Below, one piece after another: positions 58,075 through 64,000 of a stretch of 64,000 nucleotides of DNA; position 1 is the stretch's first letter, and every line of letters starts with the position of its first letter. A model generated the notes under the pieces. That model was given only the letters and a program-made list of their open reading frames with translations, was not told where the DNA came from and searched no databases. The DNA comes from Prorocentrum cordatum (taxonomy: Eukaryota > Sar > Dinophyceae > Prorocentrales > Prorocentraceae), in NCBI GenBank assembly GCA_963575745.1, contig CAUYUJ010022069.1, forward strand, positions 7,501-71,500. The letters are read 5' to 3'. Position numbers and translations under genes: made by a program.

Positions 58075-58112
58075 GGGTACTGAGGAACCTCTTTGGGTGG
58101 CCGGCCCCGGGA

Positions 58113-58465
58113 TTGGGTCGGGCACGCCCTCCCGCACGCCGGGGCGGCCAGGAGGGGGGCGTCCAAAGAGCAGGGCTGGCGGCACGTGCGCGGCCCAGGG
58201 GGGGTGGGGAGCAGGGAACGTACTGAAATAAGAAGGGGCGCCATGACATCTGGGGAAAGATCGTGGCCCGCGCCAGGATATCCCCCCCCCCTGGTCATCA
58301 CCCCCTCTTTGCCGCCCCCGGTGCACGCGGATTTTGGAGAGCAGATGAAGCAGATGCAACCGATACGCAGAAGGGACCAAACATAGTCGAGAAATCGTCC
58401 CGGGAGTATTCTTTCACAACTATTCTCGAATACATTCCTCCAGCAGAGGGACATGCCCGACTTAC
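58113..58465. mobile_element. Family A MITE copy 10, host of a family C MITE
   Basis: GGGTCGGGCACGCCCTCCCG at the left, GCAGAGGGACATGCCCGACT at the right. A family C element fills 58138-58322. The remaining interior (GTCGAGAAATCGTCCCGGGA) is typical of family A. Confidence 0.75.
58138..58322. mobile_element. Family C MITE copy 3 (nested)
   Basis: GCCGGGGCGGCCAGGAGGGG at the left, CCCCTCTTTGCCGCCCCCGG at the right, body ACTGAAATAAGAAGGGGCGC. GCAC lies on both sides. This copy is more diverged than copies 1 and 2. Confidence 0.7.
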
Positions 58466-58735
58466 GCCCAGGCCCCTCGAGGCCCCTTGGGGCTGAACCT
58501 AAACGCTGATTTTCGTTTTCTTGTCGTTTTGCTCTACCCGCTTTCATGTACCTCCCTCCCAACACGAAAAACAAAGCACAGCCGAAGTCCAGCAAAACAG
58601 CGTTTAGGTCGAGCCTTGCCTTTGGGTGGCCGGCCCTGGGATCGGCAGACACCCTCCCTCGGGGGGGGGAGGCGATCGGGGTGTGGCGGCCGGGGCTCCG
58701 CCCCTAGCCCGGTTCCCGCACCCAAGCTTGGGGTG
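58466..58735. other. Unassigned spacer
   Basis: CTTTGGGTGGCCGGCCC(C/T)GGGAT occurs at 58091 and 58621, a short duplicated segment. No gene. Confidence 0.4.
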
Positions 58736-58959
58736 CCCTGGCCTCCTCCTCCTCCTCTTCCTCCTCCTCCTCCTTCCCCATCGTCATCCTCCTCCCCCTC
58801 CTCCCCCTCCTCCCCCTCCTTCCCCCTCGTCCTCCTCCTCCTCCTCCTCGTCCTCCTCCTCCTCCTCCTCCTCCTCCTTCCCCATCCTCCTCTGACTCCT
58901 CCTCCTTCCCCATCCTTCCCCATCCTCCTCCTCCGCCTCCTCCGCCTCCTCCGCCTCCG

Positions 58960-59037
<78 letters not shown>

Positions 59038-59092
59038 CCTCCTCCTCCTCCTCCTCCTCCTCCTCCTCCTCCTCCTCCCCAACCCCCGCCCG
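58736..59092. repeat. CCT/CTCCTG compound microsatellite
   Basis: CCT triplets interrupted by TTCCCCATC blocks, then about 11 CTCCTG hexamers (58969-59035), then pure CCT to 59080. Confidence 0.9.
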
Positions 59093-59104
59093 CCGCCCAG
59101 AGCC

Positions 59105-59660
59105 AGGAGGCGTGGCGGGCAGGTTGAGGGCGGCCCGCGCTCCCTGCCACTTCGGGCGTGTGCCCGCGGCTTGTGATGCGCTCCGCGTGGCAGCGCAGAG
59201 GAGCGGAAGCAATTCCGAGGTCGTTGTCTCGACGAATTCTGGGCGGTCGGTGCGACCTCTCAGAGAGCAGGGTCCAGCGCGGCTCGTCTCATCGTATCTC
59301 CCTGCAGGTGGCGCATGGCTCCCCGCTGCTTGCACGGCCCACAAGGCTTTGCAAGGGCTACTGCCTGGCCTCGTGTACCCCCGCCAACCCGCTCCCCCGA
59401 CCGGGAGGCAGCCTTTGCATCCCTGTCGGGAGCTCTCTGTGGGCAAGCGCTTACTGACCACGACAATCGCGTCCAAGGCACCGTCCGCCACACCGTCCCC
59501 CTCGGCACACCGCCGAAGGAACCTCGGAGCGGATCCCGCCGTGATGGCGAGGGCGGCCCCAAAGAGGCCTCCTCCTCTGGTGCAGCATTTGTTCGTGACC
59601 CCGGCCAAGGGGATCTCGACCCCTCCCCTGTTGATGGGCCAGACGGGGGAGGAGAGAGGC
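59105..59660 (-). CDS. Possible coding exon, unknown product
   Basis: The - strand frame is open for about 185 codons between two (CCT)n tracts, with balanced composition: VTNKCCTRGGGLFGAALAIT, LDAIVVVSKRLPTESSRQG and FVETTTSELLPLLCAATRSA. Beyond it the same frame enters poly-Glu on one side and poly-Arg on the other, both coded by microsatellites. Only this middle part is worth considering. No domain or splice site was assigned. Confidence 0.3.
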
Positions 59661-59800
59661 TGGGGAAGTCCTCCTCCCCTCCTCCCCCTCCCCCTCCCCC
59701 TCCTCCTCCTCCTCCTCCTCCTCCTCCTCCTCCTCCTCCTCCTCCTCCTCCTCCTCCTCCTCCCTCTACATCCTATGGTGGTGGTGGTAGTGGTGGTGAA
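59661..59800. repeat. (CCT)n tract with GGTGGTGGTGG end
   Basis: CCT triplets from about 59663 to 59765, then TATGGTGGTGGTGGTAGTGG. Confidence 0.9.
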
Positions 59801-59949
59801 ACATCGGCCCAGCGCCCGTGACGGGACTCTCATCACGGCATCGTTGGTCGACAGCCCCCGGGGGCCCCGAGGCGGCCTCCCGAGGCCGAAAACAAAGAAA
59901 ACTACAACGAGCCGGCTGCCGCGAGCTTCGCGCCAGTGCCTGGCTCCGA

Positions 59950-60030
59950 GGCAGATGACAACAACAAAAACGCCATAGACATAAACTGCTGGCGCTGCGC
60001 GCGGAGTTCTTGGATCTGTGCTGGACCCCC
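59950..60030. mobile_element. Family B element fragment (left half)
   Basis: CGCCATAGACATAAACTGCT, then GCGCGCGGAGTTCTTGGATC and GTGCTGGACCCCCCC. It is truncated at the start of an AT-rich insert. Confidence 0.7.
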
Positions 60031-60216
60031 CCTCGTGCAAGAGAAGAAGAGAACAAATAACAATACGAAACATACTAATAAACATAACAATGCAACTAAT
60101 AATAATACGGATGATACGAATAACAACAATACTAGTAACAATGACACTAATAAGAAGAAGAAGGAGAAGGATATTAATAATATTCAAAATACAAAAAGAA
60201 TACACCATGACCATAA
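60031..60216. repeat. AT-rich (AAT/ACA) degenerate tract
   Basis: AATAATAATACGG, AATAACAACAATACTAG and similar A-rich triplet-like motifs, in sharp contrast to the GC-rich flanks. Confidence 0.75.
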
Positions 60217-60375
60217 CGGCATAAACATAAACTTTTGACGCTCCGCGCGAGTTTACTGGATCTGCGCTGGACCACCCTCCTGGCGCGCGGAGCGCGCCAA
60301 GTGCGGTGCCGGAAGCGCCGTCGGGAGGGGCCCAGCGCGGATCCAAGAGATCCGCGCGACGTTCATGGCGTTCTG
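60217..60375. mobile_element. Family B element copy 7
   Basis: GGCATAAACATAAACTTTTG, GACGCTCCGCGCGAGTTTAC, central GGCGCGCGGAGCGCGCC, and right arm AGCGCGGATCCAAGAGATCC. The right outer end is shortened (GACGTTCATGGCG). Confidence 0.75.
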
Positions 60376-60624
60376 CTCTTCTTCGGTGAGGGGGGCCCCA
60401 GGGCCGGCCACGACCCTTTCCTGGGACGCACAGGGACATACTAATACTATATGTCCTCCTTGGAGGCGCGCGTCCGACCCCAACATGTAGTATACCCACC
60501 TTGTAGTATATCGTTTCCCGAGCGGTGTGGCCAGAGCGCCCGCAGCAATGCATATCAGAGTGAGGGGGCCGAACGGTCATTCACTGTCCCTGGGTGCGTG
60601 GCTGATGTGGAATTCCGCGGTGCG
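60376..60624. other. Unassigned spacer
   Basis: TGTAGTATACCCACC and TTGTAGTATATCG form a short repeat near 60485-60510. No gene. Confidence 0.4.
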
Positions 60625-60645
60625 GATTCTTGTTGTTGTTGTTGG

Positions 60646-60692
<47 letters not shown>

Positions 60693-60812
60693 TTGTTTTT
60701 GTGTTTGTTTTTGTTGTTGTTGTTGTTGTTGCTGTTGTTGTTGTTGTTGTTGTTGTTGTTGAATATTATTCCTTCTAAAGAATTATTATTGTTGGGACCC
60801 CTGGTGCGCGAC
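60625..60812 (+). repeat. (TTG)n tract with conserved tail
   Basis: TTG triplets to 60760, then GAATATTATTCC and AGAATTATTATTGTTGGGACCCCTGGTGC split as AGAATTATTATTGTTGGG and ACCCCTGGTGC, the junction found at 1-kb start and 61.94 kb. Confidence 0.8.
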
Positions 60813-60834
60813 CTCTGCGCCGCGCCTAGGCCGC

Positions 60835-61515
60835 AGCTACATTTTCATCATTTTTTCGCGAAAGCTTCAGAAAAGTGGATTGTCACCGGATCCGGTTTTT
60901 TGTTGTACGCCGTTTTCCCTTGCAAAAAACAATAGAAAATGAAAATTCTTGTTCTTACTTGATCAAATTGCAAGAATCCCTTGCAAAAAATAAGGTAAAG
61001 TGGACATTCGTGCGCGCAAGACGAAATCCTTCCAAAACCTTAGGTTTCGTAACGATTTTAACATAAAAACATCAAAAACCCAATGGTTTTTTAAGAAAAA
61101 ATTGTCAAAATGTCCTTCCGCGCGCGCTGTCCGAATCCCACAAAACCAATGGTTTTTCAACATTTATGTTACATGAGCTCGCGCGAGCTACTTTTTCTTG
61201 TTCTAACATAATCAAATTTCAATAATCCCTTGCAAAAAATAAGGTAAAGTGGACATTCGCGCGCGCAAGACGAAATCCTTCCAGAACCTTAGGTTTCGTA
61301 ACGATTTCAACATAAAAACATCAAAAACCCAATGGTTTTTCAAAAAAAAATGTCCAAATTTCATCCCGCGCGCGCTGTCCGACTCCCACAAAACCAATGG
61401 TTTTTCAACATTTATGTTACATGAGCTCGCGCGAGCTACTTTTTCTTGTTCTAACATAATCAAATTTCAATACTCCCTTGCAAAAAAAAGTAAAGTGGAC
61501 ATTCGCGCGCGCAAG
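60835..61515 (+). repeat. AT-rich 250-bp tandem satellite S3
   Basis: CCCTTGCAAAAAATAAGGTA recurs at 60978, 61228 and (diverged) 61476, giving 248-250 bp units. Each holds ATTCG(C/T)GCGCGCAAGACGA, AAAAACCCAATGGTTTTT and ATGAGCTCGCGCGAGCTAC. The units are AT-rich but carry short CG-only palindromes. Confidence 0.85.
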
Positions 61516-61700
61516 ACCAACAAAAAACACGACGATCTCAGGAACTTGCCCCAAAAATGTGACCAACTCCGCTCTCTCTGTCTCTCTCTCTGTCTGCTCT
61601 CTGTCTCTCTCTCTGTCTGTCTGTGTCATGTATTGTATGTCACAATTGCAGGATGCTGGGCACACGCGCGCCCCGAATAAGTGACCAAGTTCTGTGGGTG
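61516..61700. repeat. (CTGTCT)n patch and spacer
   Basis: CTCTCTGTCTCTCTCTCTGT repeats from 61572 to 61626. No gene. Confidence 0.75.
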
Positions 61701-61704
61701 TGTA

Positions 61705-61960
61705 CCCCACGCCAGTGTAGTAGCCACGGTCGTCCGCACGCCACGAAGTGAAGTGTCCCAACGTCATAGGGCGGGAAGCTGGGTTTGGGTGGTCGCGAAG
61801 AGTCGTTTGGATATTTGGTAGAGCTTGAACTGCCCCCCCACGAAGTGGGGGTATTGTCTCGCGTCGCATGAAAACCCTGGCACTGGTGAGAACACTGAGC
61901 GTTCGGGTAAAATGATTGTTGTTGTTGTTGTTGTTGTTTGTTTTTTGTTTGAATAATTAT
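61705..61960 (+). repeat. Dispersed repeat R copy 1, ending in (TTG)n
   Basis: GTAGTAGCCACGGTCGTCCG, GTCATAGGGCGGGAAGCTGG, GAAGAGTCGTTTGGATATTT and ATGAAAACCCTGGCACTGGT, then a short TTG run at 61916-61937 and the AATAATTATTGTTGGG tail. The same order occurs at 62492-62781. Confidence 0.85.
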
Positions 61961-62039
61961 TGTTGGGACCCCTGGTGCACGATCCGCAGCCTCATTTTCA
62001 TCATTTTCGTGAGGAAGTCTTGCAAAAAAAATGAGCTAA

Positions 62040-62360
62040 AGTGGACATTTCTTGTTCTAACATAACCAAACTTCAAGAATCCCTTGCAAAAAATAAAGTA
62101 AAGTGGACATTCGCGCGCGCAAGACGAAATCCTTCCAAAACCTTAGTTTGCGTAGCGATTTTAACATAAAAACATCAAAAACCCAATGTTTTTTTAAACA
62201 AAAAAACTTGTCAAAATTTCATCCCGCGCGCTCTTGCGGATTCGTAGGAAACCCAACACTTTTTAAACATTTCTGTCACACGGGCTTTTGCGAGCACCGC
62301 GCGCTCTTGCGGATTCGTAGGAAACCCAACACTTTTTAAACATTTCTGTCAAACGGGCTT
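62040..62360 (+). repeat. Satellite S3, distal unit with duplicated end
   Basis: CCCTTGCAAAAAATAAAGTA at 62084 starts one S3 unit. Its end carries a local duplication: GCGCGCTCTTGCGGATTCGT followed by CCCAACACTTTTTAAACATT occurs at 62225 and 62299. Confidence 0.8.
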
Positions 62361-62489
62361 TTGCGAGCAATTTTTTCGAACTTCTGCAACAACGGTTGCG
62401 CACCTGCCAGGGCCATCATCCCTGTCAAATAATACCATGCGGGACACATTCGTTTTTTCTTCGCGCGCGCACGCCGTCGTCGTCGGCCG
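62361..62489. other. Unassigned spacer
   Basis: No recognised gene. Confidence 0.4.
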
Positions 62490-62699
62490 CGGGGCCCTGA
62501 ATAGTAGCCACGGTCGTCCGCATGCCACGAAGTGAAGTGTCCGAACGTCATAGGGCGGGAAGCTGGGTGTGGGTGGTGGCGAAGAGTCGTTTGGAAATTT
62601 GGTAGAGCTTGAACCGGCCCCCCCACAAAGTGGGGGTATTGCCCGCCTCCTATGAAAACCCTGGCACTGGTGAGAACGGAGTGTCCCCACGTGCTACTA

Positions 62700-62782
<83 letters not shown>
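62490..62782 (+). repeat. Dispersed repeat R copy 2 with long (TTG)n
   Basis: Same blocks as copy 1 followed by about 27 perfect TTG triplets (62700-62781). TTG length differs about fourfold between the two copies. Confidence 0.9.
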
Positions 62783-63085
62783 CGTCGTCCCACCCGCAAC
62801 CCGCCCCGCGACGCGACCCGCGACCCACCCGCGACCCACCCGCGACCCACCCGCGACCCACCCCGCGACCCGCGCCCCGCGACCCCCGCGACCCACCCCG
62901 CGACCCACCCCGCGACCCACCCGCGACCCACCCGCGACCCACCCGCGACCCACCCGCGACCCACCCCGCGACCCACCCCGCGACGCGACCCACCCGCGAC
63001 CCACCCGCGACCCAACCCACCCGACGACCCACCCGCGACCCACCCGCGACCCACCCGCGACCTACCCCGCGACCCACCCGCGACC
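62783..63085. repeat. CGCGACCCACC minisatellite
   Basis: About 27 units of 10-13 bp (CCGCGACCCAC). Thr/Arg/Pro frames run through it on both strands and are ignored. Confidence 0.95.
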
Positions 63086-63535
63086 CACCTTCGACCCAAA
63101 CCACGTTCAAGGTACAAACCACAATTTTCGGTGCCTGCGGCGGGCTTTTTTGCATTCCTTCCAAGTGGAGAGCCCGCGACACATCCCGTGACCAACTCGC
63201 GACCAACCCGCGACCCAAACCACGTTCAGGGTACAAACCACATTTTTCGGCGCCTGCGGCGGGCATATGTTGCAGTCGTTTCAAGTGGAGAGCCCGCGGC
63301 CGACCCGCGACCACGTTCAGGGTACAAACCACATTTTCGGCGCCTGCGGCGGGCATCCTTTGCATTCGTTCCCTGTGGAGAACCCGCGGCCCACCCGCGA
63401 CCCAAACCTCGTTCCGTGTACGAACCAATTTTTTGGCGCTTGCGGCGGGCTGCTTTTGCATTCCTTCCAGGTGGAGGTGGAGAGCCCGCGACCCACCCGC
63501 GACCTAAACCACGTTCACTGAACAAACCAATGCCG
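63086..63535 (+). repeat. Satellite S4, 4.5 units of about 88-120 bp
   Basis: Each unit runs GACCCAAACCACGTTCAGGG, TACAAACCACATTTT, GCGCCTGCGGCGGGC, TTTGCATTCGTTCC, GTGGAGAGCCCGCG. The units are joined by the CGCGACCCACC motif of the preceding array. Confidence 0.9.
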
Positions 63536-63775
63536 CACAAGCGCGGCGGCGGATTCTTGCATGCCGTCTGAGCCCGCAAGGACCTCTTCACGCCCCGCAC
63601 ATCCACGCCAGCCCGTCCAGCAACTTTGCCCTGGCGAGTTGCCTTGATCAGAGAAGGCGGGGAGCATAAAGTGGAAAAAAGGATTGCGTTGCAGTTATCT
63701 TGGGAAAGGAGGGGGAGGCAGGATGAGTAAACAGGGGACGAGGAGAACGTGGAAGAAGAGAGGATGTAAGGAGAA
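63536..63775. other. Unassigned spacer
   Basis: No recognised gene. Confidence 0.4.
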
Positions 63776-64000
63776 CGTGGAGAAAGAAAAGGAGGAGGAG
63801 CAGGAGGACGAGGGGGAGGAGGGGGAGGAGGGGGAGGAGGAGGACGAGGAGGGGGAGGATGGGGAGGATGATGATGATGGACGACAATGGGAGGACGATG
63901 ATGGAGGCCGATGAGGGGGAGGACGACAATGGTAGGACCATGATGAAAAGACGAGGGGGGAAGAGGGAGGACGAGGAAGAAGAGGAGGAGGAGGAGGAGG
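63776..64000. repeat. Purine-rich (GGA/GAT) tract to window edge
   Basis: GGAGGAGGA, GGGGAGGAG and GATGATGATGGACGA units to the end of the window. Confidence 0.85.

Noticed and set aside
58784-60580. A 598-codon - strand frame
   Set aside because: It joins poly-Glu (CCT tract), a possible exon, poly-Arg (CCT tract) and two family B fragments. Only 59105-59660 is kept as a weak candidate.
62783-63535. Regularly spaced repeats as a CRISPR array
   Set aside because: Units are tandem with no unique spacers of constant length, there are no cas genes, and the genome is eukaryotic.
1-64000. tRNA, rRNA and small nuclear RNA genes
   Set aside because: I looked for GGTTCGA-type B boxes and conserved RNA motifs and found none with a foldable partner; isolated GGTTCGA matches (1708, 49651) have no tRNA context.

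Overview
The window looks like nuclear DNA of a dinoflagellate. The composition is GC-rich and dominated by simple repeats, foldback elements and decayed retroelements. Two things point to the lineage. One is a tandem pair of truncated copies of the dinoflagellate spliced-leader 3' end (38895-38921). The other is a LINE (about 18.9-25.7 kb) with the domain order and motifs I know from dinoflagellate non-LTR elements. The high GC would suit a Prorocentrum-like genome, but that is a guess. I saw no tRNA, rRNA, CRISPR, operon or prokaryotic signal. Long open frames are common on both strands but mostly arise from triplet repeats, so they are not annotated as genes.

Layout. 0-3 kb: minisatellites, including one satellite present in opposite orientations on either side of a CTTCGTGGCCCC array. 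3-8 kb: hairpin elements, a foldback (family B) copy and microsatellites. 8.6-10.2 kb: GC-rich sequence with coding-like patches but no resolved gene. 11.4-12.6 kb: a GTC/GGC array with an internal duplication of about 440 bp. 13-18.8 kb: a perfect-period 90-bp minisatellite, a family C MITE and a GGC array. 18.9-25.7 kb: one decayed LINE on the + strand. 25.9-31.4 kb: several family A MITEs, one holding another MITE, and a stretch with about 10-bp periodicity.

31.9-48.8 kb: the most gene-like feature is a dispersed family of small cysteine-rich protein genes, all on the - strand. Three loci keep two exons about 130-150 bp apart (38.3-38.7, 42.65-43.1, 44.37-44.8 kb). Three keep one recognisable exon (31.9, 35.2, 48.7 kb). 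Polypyrimidine (CCT)n tracts lie next to most loci. Between them sit a retroposed, spliced-leader-tagged sequence (38.9-40.8 kb) and more foldback elements.

49-64 kb: family A MITEs, a 60-bp satellite, and a - strand gene fragment (54.3-55.06 kb) rich in N-glycosylation sequons. A family A MITE with a clean 10-bp target-site duplication interrupts it. Nested MITEs follow at 57.7-58.5 kb, then TTG-linked repeats and an AT-rich island of 250-bp repeats.

Mobile families named here: A (ends TTAGGTCGGGC, 8-13 bp target duplications, Mutator-like); B (GC-rich foldback, ends near CATAAACATAA); C (ends GTCGGGAGCGG, TTA/TAA flanks, Harbinger-like); D (ends CTCCAGATTTCG, TA flanks, mariner-like); O, K and N (dispersed repeats of unknown class). 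The class names are inferences from terminal structure; no transposase is present.
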